A DNA stretch of 64,000 bases from Mucidula mucida (lineage: Eukaryota > Basidiomycota > Agaricomycetes > Agaricales > Physalacriaceae): contig JADNYV010000138.1 of assembly GCA_015501055.1 (NCBI GenBank), positions 1-64,000 of the forward strand. The letters are read 5' to 3'. This document shows positions 45,302 through 55,797 of the stretch, piece after piece (positions within the stretch are counted from its first letter, which is position 1; each line of letters begins with the position of its first letter). The notes beneath the pieces were generated by a model. It had not been told where the DNA came from and did not search any database. It worked only from the letters and a program-made list of their open reading frames with translations. Both the position numbers and the translations under genes were made by a program.

Positions 45302-45700
45302 ATGGCCCGTTGTTCAGATCTTCCGCCGGAGCTCATCGCACTCATCATCAGCTTCCACTTTGGTGCTAAATCACACCTCCGCCAGTATTCCCTAGTCTGT
45401 CGCGCGTGGCTTTCTCCCAGTCAGCGGCGACTCTTCCATACATTCCGAATGTTCAACTTGGTGAAAGATGGTGTCCCTTTTCGTAAATTTCTCCTAGGCG
45501 CTCCACACTCTGGTGCCTACGTTCGAGATATCACTGTTGTCGGGCCGTTCGCCTTTAGCAACCAATTAGAAGTTGCCTTTGTCGCCAATGCCGCGGTCAG
45601 TCATTGCCACCAACACAGAAAACGTCAAAAACCTTTTTTCTATGTTCCCAAATGTTACCAAAGTCGGAGAATGCTTCCTGACATCATCCCCTTCATTTAG
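45302..45700 (+). pseudogene. F-box gene fragment
   Basis: Starts MARCSDLPPELIALIISF (about 45302), an F-box-like opening, followed by YSLVCRAWLSPSQRRLFHTF and FLLGAPHSGAYVRDITVVG. The frame shifts near 45610; the family-like continuation (NVKNLFSMFPNVTKVG) is in another frame. The gene stops abruptly at about 45703, where esterase 3'-flank sequence begins. This is a truncated copy related to the one at 8229. Confidence 0.65.
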
Positions 45701-45840
45701 ATGGCTTTTTCCTTCTTGCTGAGTAGTCGTTCTCTAGATTGTATAGCAGCCTAATGAATTCATTCGTTTAGTCACTTGGTCCACCCCCCGCGTTATTGAA
45801 GTCTGACGGTGGATGTATAGCCTCATAAACATAACTGAAG

Positions 45841-46506
45841 TGACCCGAGCCTGGGTTCGCCGTACGGGACCGGAGACGGCGGCGTCGACTTAACTCAGCA
45901 CGGACTGCAATTCAAGAGATCTGCAAGTTTTGTCGGCGACATGGCGATGATTGCCTCGAGAAGGTACCAATGCGAAGTGATGGCGCAGCGGTCTTTGAAT
46001 GTCTATTCGTTCCGTGTGAATCGTTAGCCTCGACTGGAAGAAGACAAAGGATCTGATGAGACTGGGACAGTTCAATATTACTCGTCCAGCGCGAATTGCG
46101 GTGGCGGCGACCGGTGATATTCAGGTCGGGGTGACCCATTATCACGAGGTAAAGGCTTCTACTCAAATATTGACAGATACCATTCGTCTTTGGTAACCCC
46201 ACAAACCTCACGGATACGTATAAGGTCTTTCTGGGCACTGACCCTGCAGCGGTTTCGTTCTTCAAAAGCACGCTGACGGCTTAGATATCCTTCGCAAATC
46301 CTGTACGTCGGTGTCGCATTTATGTGAACTAACACGTCTAGCTCAACCCAAATCGCGTTCAAAGGGGGCTGCCGTAGTGGCCTTCGTATGGAGAGAGCGC
46401 CGTGAAGATGGTATTCGATGCTGGCGGATCCTTTGTCAAGCCGAACGACTTCAGGAAGGATGGAATAGCTTTGCTCAACGCGCAGCCTGATGATTTCAGT
46501 CAGTAA
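45841..46506 (+). pseudogene. type-B carboxylesterase C-terminal fragment (copy 6)
   Basis: Begins in the middle of exon 9 ([14 protein letters not shown]), preceded by esterase 3'-flank sequence (45704-45840) rather than its own upstream exons. It continues through the FVFGNP region near 46185 and the last exon ([18 protein letters not shown]) to a stop at 46504-46506. The reading frame is interrupted near 46028 and 46280. It is a deletion product between two tandem copies. Confidence 0.75.
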
Positions 46507-46629
46507 TGGATGTTACTTAATAGTCGTCATAAACATCACTTTGAGACACGGAAGAATCGCCTAGTAGGCTAGGAAAACGTTGAGAGAGTGGAGTATCCGG
46601 TATCTTGAAGTTCACAAGGAAAAAAATCA

Positions 46630-46930
46630 CTGTACTGCGTTGAGGTAGTTTGTTTCTCGTGTGTGAAGGTAGTGTTGTCTGGATTATGAGCTGAGTGGCC
46701 CTAACATGTCTATTCCTTGTTCACAAGACGTGTTGCGTTATGAAACAGTTTCCTGCGCAAGTGTGACCCGCTCGCTTCTCACAATTCCACGTGCACATTC
46801 CAGCCTGCCACAAACAGTGATTTCTTTGAAGGAGCTGTAGGGGTGTAGGAGGGGTTATCCAGATTGAAGCAAGCGTGATCATGAAGATTGCGCGTTGGCT
46901 AAGTTCAACCTACCGCCATTGTCTACTTGC
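46630..46930 (-). repeat. orphan U450-type upstream cassette (copy E)
   Basis: Shares TGAGCTGAGTGGCCC, TTGTTCACAAGACGTGTTGC, GACCCGCTCGC and GAAGGAGCTGTAGGGGTGTA with the region upstream of U450-C (48830-49040), in the same orientation. There is no U450 start behind it; it follows the esterase fragment. Confidence 0.6.
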
Positions 46931-47117
46931 ATATCTTAGCGGGTGGATAAAATAGAGACTCGAAGCGTGCTCTTATAAACGTGAATAGATGATCGGAGTG
47001 TATCGTCCGAAAATTGTCCTGAATCTCTAAGTTTTGCTTCCAACATACAGAGTTCTATAGACAGAGGTACATATACAATTGTGGCTAGTTGAAAGACGGA
47101 CATACAACACATAGTTT

Positions 47118-48502
47118 CTACAAGTAGTACTGAAGATACTGCGGCATGAACCGCGAATGAATTAGATTGGCAAGAAAGCCGTCCTGCCGGCGGGCCCGCC
47201 GGCGGGGCCTGTCTTCCGCATCTTGTCTGTCCTCTCCTCGGGAGTGTTTGCGTCCGCGGCTACCTTCATCCAAACCGACGTGCGGTCCCGCCACCACAGA
47301 AGACCCTGCCGCCGACATCAAAGGCCCAGACCTATCTTCCCTGGATCCTTCTTCCTCCTCTCGGCCGCGCTTGCGCTTGGAGTCACCTTCGCTCCAACCA
47401 ACGGCGCTACTACGAGGATGTGGCTCCGCCACCACAGAAGGTTGATTCGAACATTCTCTCAAACCAGTCCCAGCTGCACGACTGGGTGACGCCAAGTCGG
47501 CATAATCGAAGTTTACTGCCAGAGTTGGTAGCAGAAGTGTATTGAAGACACCGGCCTTGACAGATGGTGTGTCAAAGAAATCTGCATCGGCTGTGGCAGC
47601 CTTGTCCTGTAATTTTGATCGCAAAGCCAAGAAATTTGAAACTGTCTTTGAACGTACAAGTCTGGTACGCGGAAGAGGCGACAAGAGCGTTGGAGTTGGG
47701 AATCTTCCGGTTCGCGTTTGAGCTACGTTGTGGGCTACACAGTAGAGAGCGAGCAAGACGGGGTAGACAACGTTGCTTTAGCAATTTGGTTTTCTTCGTC
47801 TGGCGTCGCAGGAAATCCTAGGGTGTCCTGTGGCACGACAACATCGAGTGTAAGACCTTGCGCTTCTTCCTCATCTCGTTCCAAAACAACTTCACCAAAG
47901 GGCGCGGCGACGACGTCACCGCCGGAAGGCGGGTTGACAGAGAAGATGGGTCTGGCAGCGGATTTAGGTACAACAAAGGAACTGTCAGATGGCAAAGGCT
48001 CCAGGAGCGATGCGTCTGCGCTGATAGCAGTGTGTGAGCCAGGATGAAGTAGAGGTGATGCTGGTGAAGCGTCGGACCGGGGAGTCGTCAAAACTTTTTG
48101 AGGAGAGCGATATGCGAAACTATCAGGGCGGCATTCAGGAATGGCAGTATGGGTCTTGTTGTCCAAGGCAAGCGGCGGCACGGTTTCCTTCTCGGCGATT
48201 TCGCTTTCTCTCGCTTGCTGATCCAACGCCTGCCTAAGAGTGCACCATTCTTGAAGCATTTCGATGAAAAAGGGACTGTAGTGGTCCTCCACGGTGTTCA
48301 AGAGTCTTCGGATATTCTTGTCGCAAGGTAAGTCAATGAGGATCTGCGCGACTTGTGCAGCGCTGAGTGCGTCGCTCAACTTATTAGACAGAACGTCTTG
48401 CTCGCTGAGTGTCTTGGCTTCGTATTCCTTCGTCTTGGCTTCATATTGGTTTGCGAGGGTCAACACGGCACTTTCCAAGCAGGTAGTGAAGGAGGATGTC
48501 AT
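47118..48502 (-). pseudogene. U450-C: frameshifted member of the unrecognised family
   Basis: The N-terminal part (48502 to about 47735) begins MTSSFTTCLESAVLTLANQY. It keeps the family plan (LPCDKNIRRLLNTVEDHYSP, EWCTLRQAL) but with a duplicated EYEAKTLS/KEYEAKT stretch. The C-terminal part lies in another frame (about 47700-47118) with PRTRLVRSKTVSNFLALRSK, DADFFDTPSVKAGVF and DRPRRRARRQDG, ending ANLIHSRFMPQYLQYYL. The frame break is near 47720-47756. The conservation of the C-terminal tail against A and B marks it as the important part of the protein. It may be a pseudogene, or have an unrecognised intron at the break. Confidence 0.6.
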
Positions 48503-48699
48503 GACTGCGAGGACCGGTAAGCAAGAGGTGCAACTAATCAAGAATGAAAGATAGTGTACCGTCAAGATATGTCCTCAAAAGGACACGCAGGAATCGCCTA
48601 GGCTAGGAAGATAGAACTTTGATAGTTGTTGTGGTAGAGGATGAGATGGCGTAATCCAAAAGTGGACCGTATGACAACTGATAACACGTGGTTAGGAAC

Positions 48700-49040
48700 T
48701 TGCCTTTAACAAAACAAAATCACCGGAGTGTGTTGGGGTAGTTTGTTGATAGTGTGTGGGGGAGTATGTGCAGTTGGAGGGATAGTGTGTGTGTGTGTGT
48801 GTGTATGTATGTAGTTTGTATGAGATTGTGAGCTGAGTGGCCCCAGCATGTCTGTTCGTTGTTCACAAGACGTGTTGCGTTATCAAACAGCTTCCTGCGC
48901 AACCTTGACCCGCTCACGTCTCATAATTCTATGTGTACATTTCAAGCCGCAGCAAACATTCGTTGATTCCTTTGCACTGAAGGAGCTGTAGGGGGTGTAT
49001 GAGGGGTTATACTGATTGAAGCAAGTGCGATCATGCAGAT
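48700..49040 (-). promoter_or_regulatory. U450-type upstream cassette (copy C)
   Basis: Upstream of U450-C. Holds a TG microsatellite (about 48787-48810), then TGAGCTGAGTGGCCC, TTGTTCACAAGACGTGTTGC and GAAGGAGCTGTAGGGGGTGT. The same string recurs at 46690-46890, and related ones at 18880-19070 and 41690-41900. Confidence 0.55.
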
Positions 49041-49142
49041 GTCGTGTCGGCCTCCGCCGGTGCCATCCAAGTTTGCTGGCACCTCTTGGCGAGTGGACAA
49101 AAGGGAGAGTCAAATGGGCGGAGGAACAAGTTTTTTGTATTA

Positions 49143-49386
49143 CTGTAGCGTTTTGACCATAACTTCACAGCCTGTGACCCATTATGGTCTGAAGTTACAG
49201 CAAACAGCTTCACAGACCCTTAAATTGCCTTTTTTGGACAGTTCCGCTTATAGCGGGACCTGAAATTTCCTTATTTGGAGGCTCGTGCCTGACCAAAGTG
49301 GTCCGTGACCCGTTATGATGTATATATAGCTTCACTTCAAAGACCCCCGTGACCCGTTATGTGAATTTGCGGTCGAAACGCTACAG
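49143..49386. mobile_element. MITE-1 copy 2: 244 bp, TA target site
   Basis: Ends CTGTAGCGTTTTGACC and inverted GGTCGAAACGCTACAG (one mismatch), flanked by TA (49141-49142, 49387-49388). Differs from copy 1 at only a handful of positions, mostly in the ends. Confidence 0.88.
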
Positions 49387-49547
49387 TAGTAGAGTCATGG
49401 ATCTCGATTCTTTATTAGTCCGGCAGGAAGCGATACGAAACCAACGAGAACACTTAAAGTAGGCATAAGCCGCCGCATAATCCAAAACTAGACAAGACCG
49501 TGACCTGAAGCAGTAGCAACATACAAAAAACAAAACTAGTTGCAGCC

Positions 49548-50100
49548 CAGAAGGTATTAGGGTATTTTGTTGATAGTGTGCGTCGCGTGAGAGCATGAAC
49601 TCGCGGGTCCTGGCGTATATGTTATTTGAGCAGATACTAGATTTGCACCGAACAGTATATAACCGCGGAGACCCGCTCGCCTCTCAGAATACTATATTCA
49701 CACTTTAGTCAGCCACAAACAATGCTTCATTCTCTTTCATTCAAGGAGCTGCATGAGTGCATGAGGGGTCATCTTGTGGAGATCTGTCTTGTCCAGCCAG
49801 ACTTTGACCATTTTAGTACTCCTAGCCCAAAGTAGAGCTCTGCTCAGGTACAGACCGACAAGACTGTGTACCCCGACTCTATCTGTACTGCTCCTCCTCC
49901 TTTGTACGTGTTTTTCATGCTCATTTGCCGATATATCTCAACTCAAAGGATAGTACAGTTGGTTAAGGTTAGTATGTAGCAGATAGTAGCAAACAGATTG
50001 AAAGCATGAGTTCTGCGCAAGCGGCAAGAGGTCTCGCGGCATTCTATCGGAGTATGGGGTAGGAGCAGGATCATTGTATCTGGACAACACTTGAATCAGG
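49548..50100 (-). repeat. orphan U450-type upstream cassette (copy D) and mosaic flank
   Basis: About 49548-49790 matches the U450-B upstream cassette (GCAGATACTAGATTTGCA, GAGACCCGCTCGCCTCTCAG, ACAAACAATGCTTCATTCTC) but has no gene. About 49790-49935 matches 44150-44240 and 45140-45250. No gene seen to 50100. Confidence 0.6.
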
Positions 50101-50197
50101 GTGCGTGACAAATCCACAGAAACATCATGTGCGTGGTGTCACATCAAAATCTGCCTTGTTGTTCTGACCTTTGCGACTGCAAATACAAGGCCTACTA

Positions 50198-50433
50198 TGT
50201 TAGATTCCCAGGCAAGCCGATGTTCCCGAGGTTGTGCATGATCCGGCGCGCCTCGTTAGTCAGCATGACCTGCCCGACTGTTCTCCTAGATTCTCCCCGT
50301 TTCTTCTTACTCTTGGACATCCTCTTATGGACACTTATGTAGAACATTCTAGTATTGAAGCAGTAGTATAAAAGCCAGTGTATTCTCAGGCAGTAAAATC
50401 AATAAAGTCTCTTTTCTACTTATCTCTCCGACA
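50198..50433 (+). repeat. TR-GAG-2 5' LTR
   Basis: 236 bp. A TATA-like GTATAAAAG is near 50367 and an AATAAA polyadenylation-type signal near 50401. Confidence 0.9.
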
Positions 50434-50448
50434 GGTTATGGGCCCCGC
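50434..50448 (+). promoter_or_regulatory. TR-GAG-2 primer-binding site (half tRNA-iMet)
   Basis: GGTTATGGGCCCCGC abuts the 5' LTR. It is the same 15 bases as in TR-GAG-1 and complementary to nucleotides 25-39 of the window's initiator tRNA. Confidence 0.87.
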
Positions 50449-50762
50449 CCGTAGCGCTCTACAACCCGAATAAGTAGAAACTCATTGTTCTCCCTCGCTC
50501 TCATTGTTATCTGTGGCCTCCTGGGTGCCGAACCCGGCTCGTCGTTCCCGTCGTCGTCGAATTGCCTATTGGGGGGTGAATCCCAACTGTCGATCCCGCT
50601 CGCCGAGAGTAGGGTATTTATCCGTCAATCGTGTTTAGCCGTGTGTCTTGATTGTCGATTGTGCTTGCTGAGCAGCGCGTGTCTCCCGCCGTCGTACCCG
50701 TCGTCCCGTCGCCAAAACCATTGTGACCCACCCCATCCCGTATCCCGTCGCCGAACTCTGTC

Positions 50763-51510
50763 ATGATGGCTGAATCAAAAAGCGTCATAAAACTCACCAA
50801 TGATAATTACAAATCTGGCGCGTCCTTATTGAGGCCGTCTTTACGCGCAAGAATGTGCACGACGTAGCTGTTGGATTGACACCGTGTCCGCTTATCGGCC
50901 CGAATTCGAAAGGAGTGAAGGAATGGGATCGCAAGAGTGCCGAAGCTTGCGCCAAGATGATTCTCGCTGTGAAGTCGACCAGCTCACGCACATGACTGCA
51001 CCAACTGCAGTCGAGGTGTGGACTGAACTTGAGCGTGTCCATTGTTTGCGTGGCTTTGCCACCAAGATGACGCTCCGACGAAAGTTCATGACCATGCACA
51101 AATCCAACAATCAGAGAATGTCATCATGGATCGGTGATGTCCGCAGTGTGGTGTTCCGCCTCAAACAAGCTGGGATTAGTGTCGATAATGAAGACATTAT
51201 CCTTGTCCTCACCATGGGTCTTCCCCTATCCTTTGACACACTTGTTGTTGCCCTTGATTCCACCAATGCATCCGCTCTCACCCTGGACTATGTCATTGCC
51301 CGGCTCCTTAACGAGGAATCGCGCATGACCACCACCTCATCATCATTGTCCCGCAATGCTGCATTCCGCGCCGACACACACACACATCGCCCCATATCGC
51401 AGATCACCTGCTTCACATGTGGGAAGAAGGGACACTATCAGATCAATTGTCCTGATCGTGATAAACCTGCCACCAACGCGGCCATTGACAAGATTGATGC
51501 GGCATGGTAG
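50763..51510 (+). pseudogene. TR-GAG-2 gag, two frameshifts
   Basis: Copia-type gag. It begins MMAESKSVIKLTNDNY in one frame, continues IWRVLIEAVFTRKNVHD in a second (from 50813), and from about 50980 runs in a third (LTHMTAPTAVEVWTELERVH). That last frame ends in a zinc knuckle CFTCGKKGHYQINC and stops at 51510. At least two indels are needed to explain this. Motifs WTELERVH, MTLRRKFMTMHKSNNQRM and MGLPLSFDTLVVALDS are typical of the UBN2/gag-polypeptide family of Copia elements. Confidence 0.82.
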
Positions 51511-51520
51511 ACATGTCGGC

Positions 51521-51531
51521 TTGAGGGGGAG
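51521..51531 (+). promoter_or_regulatory. TR-GAG-2 polypurine tract
   Basis: TTGAGGGGGAG directly before the 3' LTR. Confidence 0.75.
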
Positions 51532-51767
51532 TGTTAGATTCCCAGGCAAGCCAACGTTCCCGAGGTTGCGCATGATCCGGCGCGCCTCGTTAGTCAGCAT
51601 GACCTGCCCAACTGTTCTCCTAGATTCTCCCCGTTTCTTCTTACTCTTGGACATCCTCTTATGGACACTTATGTAGAACATTCTAGTATTGAAGCAGTAG
51701 TATAAAAGCCAGTGTATTCTCAGGCAGTAAAATCAATAAAGTCTCTTTTCTACTTATCTCTTCAACA
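51532..51767 (+). repeat. TR-GAG-2 3' LTR
   Basis: 236 bp, six transitions from the 5' LTR. The TACTA target duplication follows. Confidence 0.9.
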
Positions 51768-51772
51768 TACTA

Positions 51773-52129
51773 GACCTCTTATCAAAAGCCTATCTTACAT
51801 CTGCTATGTGGCGCACATGAAGGACTCGCGGCGGATTAGTAGTTGGATTCATACAACAAAGGACCACACAGCGCGTCGTATGCTCAGGAAACCCGCTGGG
51901 CGACAACATGGGAGATAGGCGAGTCGACTGGCACTTTTCTTCCTGCGCCCGGTCTACCGGCTTTGCAAACGGGACAAAGAGTCTCTTAAGGTATACTCTC
52001 CATTTGCTCCATTGGATGGCTACAAGTTGCACCAGATACTGATTCCTCTGCATTACCACGTACAAATATGCTTCATCGACTAGCCTTTGACTAGAACTGC
52101 ACGCTGTGCACGACATGTTCATAAATCTC
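51773..52129. other. spacer between TR-GAG-2 and Gypsy-2
   Basis: No gene recognised. The sequence up to ATCTC (52125-52129) resumes after Gypsy-2 at 58013. Confidence 0.4.
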
Positions 52130-52312
52130 TGTAAGCCCGCTTACACAGAACGGACATATCGGACTTCTCTATACTTAGATCTACACAACGATCGGACGTA
52201 CTTACTTACTTTACTTCCGTACCTCCACCTCGACCCGAACGAAGACGCTTTGATCCAGTTATCGAACGTGCGACTTTCGACTTAGTGGCTCGACGGTATA
52301 GTCGAGCTTACA
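52130..52312 (+). repeat. Gypsy-2 5' LTR (183 bp)
   Basis: Identical by eye to 57830-58012. Confidence 0.93.
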
Positions 52313-52443
52313 CTTTTTTTTTAACTGCAGTCTCAAAGCGAGATTTACCGACCCACCGACGCCGTTACAGAAACCGAACCGAACACTGAAATTGACCCCG
52401 CCGTGAGTAAAATACATTCATTGACACACGAACCGACTACACA

Positions 52444-55400
52444 ATGCAGACCATTAAGAAAGCCCTGAAAATTATCGCCTGGATGCCGCCAAGACTGCCA
52501 TCGCGTAGTTCGAATAGATTGAGAAAGAAACAGCTCGCCGGAAATGCCGAAGAGAAAGATGGTTCCTCCCCACTATCATCCCCGCCAAACTCTCCTGCGC
52601 CTGTACCATCGCCTACACGCACGCGGTCGAACTCACCCGACGAAACCGGTGCAATCGGCACCCCAACTTCGGAGGACGGCGCTTCTATTGCAAAGAAGAC
52701 CAACGTGGCCAAACACCCCAAAACCAGCGTCATATCCCCAGAGGATTCAGACGACTCTTCTTCCTCTTCGGACTACCACCACCCACTGCTGCGCCCCAAA
52801 ACTCGTCCCACTGCACCTTCCGCGCCGCCATCGTTAACCATGCCCTCCAATACAGACGCCATCGCAACCGCCATCATCTCGTCGCGTGTCGAAACATCGA
52901 ACCCGAAAAGCGGGCCCATGTTCAAGGCCGGTGTGGATGATATCACGCCTGCCGACATCAACGAGTGGGAATACTCGGCCAGCAACTATCAGAAAATCCG
53001 GGCCGTCGACCCTACCACTGTCATCGCCACTCTTGCCACTGGCTTCCAAGATCCGATGCTGAAAAATGCGTACAAGAACAACAGCAAGGCTTGGGATGCG
53101 ATGTCGATCGCGGAGGTGGCTGAAGAGATGCGAAAAGAGTTCCTGCGCGACGACTGGTCCGACACTCTCCGCACCGACATCCTTTCCTGTGCACAGGGCG
53201 CCGACGAGAGCTTTGCCTCTTGGTACAACCGCTTGTCCGTCGCGTCGCTGCTGTTGACCGCTACCACGAACCCCATCACAACTGAACGCCTCCTTGATCA
53301 CCTCCGCACTCGTATGCTGCCCTCTCTCCAGATAGAGCACAACAACGACAAGAACCTGAAGAAAGAGAAGAATATGAAGAACTTTGTGGCCGGCATGAGG
53401 GACATCGAGAAGAAGTGGAACGACGAGCAGGAGAAGGTCGCGAAGATGGTAGGAAACGCGACCAAGCGCGAACGCGCGGGTACCGCCACCGCCTCTCTGC
53501 CCAACAAACGCCTGAACAACGGCTCCAACGCTCCGAATACGCGCACACAGCCCTCCCACACCAGCTCCCAACCGTCTTCCAACAACACCACCGTTAAATG
53601 CCCACCCCTTACAGATGCCGAAAAGGATTACCTGCGCAAGAACCGCGGCTGCATGAAGTGCCGTCAACGGGACGTCGCCCATATTTCTAGCGACTGTCCG
53701 AACGGTTTTCCTTCGGGTACCACATACAAAGGTATCACGATGTCGGACGGTTCCACGCTCGCTACGGACGCGCCAAAGCGTCCAAGCAACGCCGCACCCA
53801 TCGCCGCCGTTGAACCCGTTGCACACATCCGCGGGAATATCCCCGCTTCGCTGACTGCACCGACCAACGCTAGTTCCGTCCTCGGCATGGGGGATGGGGA
53901 CTCTGACGACTCCGACACTGATGAAGTAACGAACATGCTGAACCGCTCCATGTCTGCACCTCCGGTGAGTCCTCACTCTACTGCCCCTCCTGTCTGTTCA
54001 ATCACGTCGGATCCCGTTCCATTCTCTGTACCGCACGTCCAATGGCCCTGTGCCATACGAACACGCACTTCCGATGCCCCGTTCTTTCTGAATGCACTAA
54101 TTGACTCCGGATCCCATATAGTATTGATCCGCGAAGAATTCGTCCAAATGCACTGTTTATCCCGCCGCAAGTTATCAGAACCGATACAGATATCCACCGC
54201 TCTCTCCTCCGCTATAGATTCCCCAACGACCCTCACCGAATGGGTGAAACTGAAAGTCTCTGACCGTAATGATGTATGGAAATCCCGCCCTGTTCGCGCA
54301 ATCATCGCGCCCAACCTATGTTCTGATTTGATACTCGGCCTCCCGTTCTTAACAAGCAATAAACTCGTTTTTGATGCCGATAATGTGACCTTGACTGATA
54401 AGACCAGGGATTTCGACATTCTTCGCCCAGTCTCGAAGACGAACAGACCCCGCATCGTCAATGCGCAAAACGAGCGACGGGAAAGGGAGAGGACGCTGAA
54501 GGCTGAAAACCAGTCTCTCCCCTTCGCAGGCAGCTCCCCATACGAAACGACAAGCGAATGTCTTACAGATAACAAATACATGCGACTATGCGAGCGTAAT
54601 CCAGTGGCCGCCGTTCGGGACAGGATCGAAGAATTGGCGACCATGAAGAAGTGCGAAGCACTCGAATCTGGAACGAAACATCAATACGCCGATGTCTTCC
54701 AACCGGTACCACACGTGGACTTAATGCCCAAGGACACCTTCAAAATGTCAATAAAGGTAAAAGACGCAGACAAGAAGATAAACTCGCGCTCGTATAGCAG
54801 CCCAAAGAAGTACCGTGACGCCTGGCAGACGCTGATCGACCGACACCTCGAGGCTGGCCGTATACGCCCCTCACAATCCGAATTCGCTTCCCCGGCCTTC
54901 CTCGTACCGAAAGCTGACCCGAATGCGTTACCGCGCTGGGTGAACGACTACCGACAACTAAATGCGAATACGATCAGTGACAACTACCGAATGCCGCGTG
55001 TCGACGAGATACTGTCAGATGCGGGCAAAGGAAAGTGGTTCTCTAAAATGGACATGACCGACAGTTTCTTTCAGACGTTTATGGACGAAGATTCCGTCAA
55101 GTACACTGCTGTCAACACGCCGCTCGGGACATTTGAATGGCTAGTGATGCCACAGGGACTGAAGAACTCACCGGCGGTTCACCAACGCCGTGTCAACGAC
55201 GCACTGCGGCAATACATCGGCGTTATCTGCCATGTTTACCTGGATGACATTATCATATGGTCCCAAACTCTGGAGGAACACGTACAACACGTTCGGCTCA
55301 TCCTGGACGCGCTCCGAAAGGCAAAGCTATACTGCAATGAAAAGAAATCACAGTTCTTCCGTACTGATATTGACTTCTTAGGTCATCACATCTCACGACG

Positions 55401-55797
55401 CGGAATCGAAGCTGACTTCAAGAAAGCGGAGAAGATCATTAATTGGTCAACACCCAAGTCCACGACAGAAGTACTGTCCTTCCTGGGACTCGTACGTTAC
55501 CTCGCAAACTTCCTGCCCGGCCTCGCTGAGCAAACCGCCATCCTGACCCCACTGACGACGGACGCTGCCCGCGCTGCCTTTCCAGAATGGACACTTCGAC
55601 ACCAGAACGCTTTCGATGCGATCAAGAAGATCGTCACATCCCGAGAATGCTTAACGGTTATTGACCACGATGATACCTCCGGAGTCAACAAGATCTTTGT
55701 GACGTGCGATGCTAGCACTTACGTACCGGCGCCGTCCTGTCTTATGGCCCCACCTGGGAAACTGCACGCCCTGTGGCTTACGATTCTATGCAGCTAA
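52444..55797 (+). CDS. Gypsy-2 Gag-Pol, first frame (Gag, protease, RT, start of RNase H; 1117 aa)
   Basis: Starts MQTIKKALKIIAWMPPRLPS. A Ser/Pro-rich leader is followed by gag (VIATLATGFQDPML, FLRDDWSDTLRTD) and a variant zinc knuckle CMKCRQRDVAHISSDC (C-x2-C-x6-H-x4-C, residues ~402-417). The protease is LNALIDSGSHIVLI (~550). The RT has WVNDYRQLNANTISDNYRMP, FSKMDMTDSFFQT, MPQGLKNSPAVHQRR and the catalytic YLDDII, then DFLGHHISRRG. The start of RNase H is FVTCDAST. Right after it the frame is lost: the next residues are out of register and the frame ends at 55797. A single missing G near 55720 would explain this. Confidence 0.9.
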   Translation: MQTIKKALKIIAWMPPRLPSRSSNRLRKKQLAGNAEEKDGSSPLSSPPNSPAPVPSPTRTRSNSPDETGAIGTPTSEDGASIAKKTNVAKHPKTSVISPEDSDDSSSSSDYHHPLLRPKTRPTAPSAPPSLTMPSNTDAIATAIISSRVETSNPKSGPMFKAGVDDITPADINEWEYSASNYQKIRAVDPTTVIATLATGFQDPMLKNAYKNNSKAWDAMSIAEVAEEMRKEFLRDDWSDTLRTDILSCAQGADESFASWYNRLSVASLLLTATTNPITTERLLDHLRTRMLPSLQIEHNNDKNLKKEKNMKNFVAGMRDIEKKWNDEQEKVAKMVGNATKRERAGTATASLPNKRLNNGSNAPNTRTQPSHTSSQPSSNNTTVKCPPLTDAEKDYLRKNRGCMKCRQRDVAHISSDCPNGFPSGTTYKGITMSDGSTLATDAPKRPSNAAPIAAVEPVAHIRGNIPASLTAPTNASSVLGMGDGDSDDSDTDEVTNMLNRSMSAPPVSPHSTAPPVCSITSDPVPFSVPHVQWPCAIRTRTSDAPFFLNALIDSGSHIVLIREEFVQMHCLSRRKLSEPIQISTALSSAIDSPTTLTEWVKLKVSDRNDVWKSRPVRAIIAPNLCSDLILGLPFLTSNKLVFDADNVTLTDKTRDFDILRPVSKTNRPRIVNAQNERRERERTLKAENQSLPFAGSSPYETTSECLTDNKYMRLCERNPVAAVRDRIEELATMKKCEALESGTKHQYADVFQPVPHVDLMPKDTFKMSIKVKDADKKINSRSYSSPKKYRDAWQTLIDRHLEAGRIRPSQSEFASPAFLVPKADPNALPRWVNDYRQLNANTISDNYRMPRVDEILSDAGKGKWFSKMDMTDSFFQTFMDEDSVKYTAVNTPLGTFEWLVMPQGLKNSPAVHQRRVNDALRQYIGVICHVYLDDIIIWSQTLEEHVQHVRLILDALRKAKLYCNEKKSQFFRTDIDFLGHHISRRGIEADFKKAEKIINWSTPKSTTEVLSFLGLVRYLANFLPGLAEQTAILTPLTTDAARAAFPEWTLRHQNAFDAIKKIVTSRECLTVIDHDDTSGVNKIFVTCDASTYVPAPSCLMAPPGKLHALWLTILCS

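Larger units (their letters stand above)
50198..51767 (+). mobile_element. TR-GAG-2: gag-only LTR retrotransposon (1,570 bp)
   Basis: LTRs of 236 bp (50198-50433, 51532-51767) begin TGTTAG and end ACA, flanked by the 5-bp target duplication TACTA (50193-50197, 51768-51772). Directly after the 5' LTR is GGTTATGGGCCCCGC, the half-tRNA-iMet primer site. One gag-like gene (frameshifted) and a polypurine tract fill the inside; no pol sequence is present. I count six differences between the LTRs, all transitions, so it is older than TR-GAG-1. The sequence is unrelated to TR-GAG-1, so it is a separate family with the same architecture. Confidence 0.9.

Noticed and set aside
48787..48810. TG microsatellite considered as a structural element
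   Set aside because: Ordinary simple repeat within the U450-C upstream region.
46630..49040. U450-C with its flanking repeats as an LTR retrotransposon
   Set aside because: The flanking repeats lack TG..CA borders, a primer site, a polypurine tract and a target duplication, and they coincide with a gene's upstream region. A collapsed tandem array is more likely.
49950..49980. tRNA-like A-box string (GGATAGTACAGTTGGTTAAGG)
   Set aside because: I could not find an anticodon arm, T-arm or closing acceptor strand after it. It could be the head of a tRNA-derived repeat, but nothing supports that.
52834..53976. Long open frame (380 codons) on the minus strand across gag of Gypsy-2
   Set aside because: It is the mirror of the Gag-Pol frame, has no domain likeness and overlaps a well-supported coding region.
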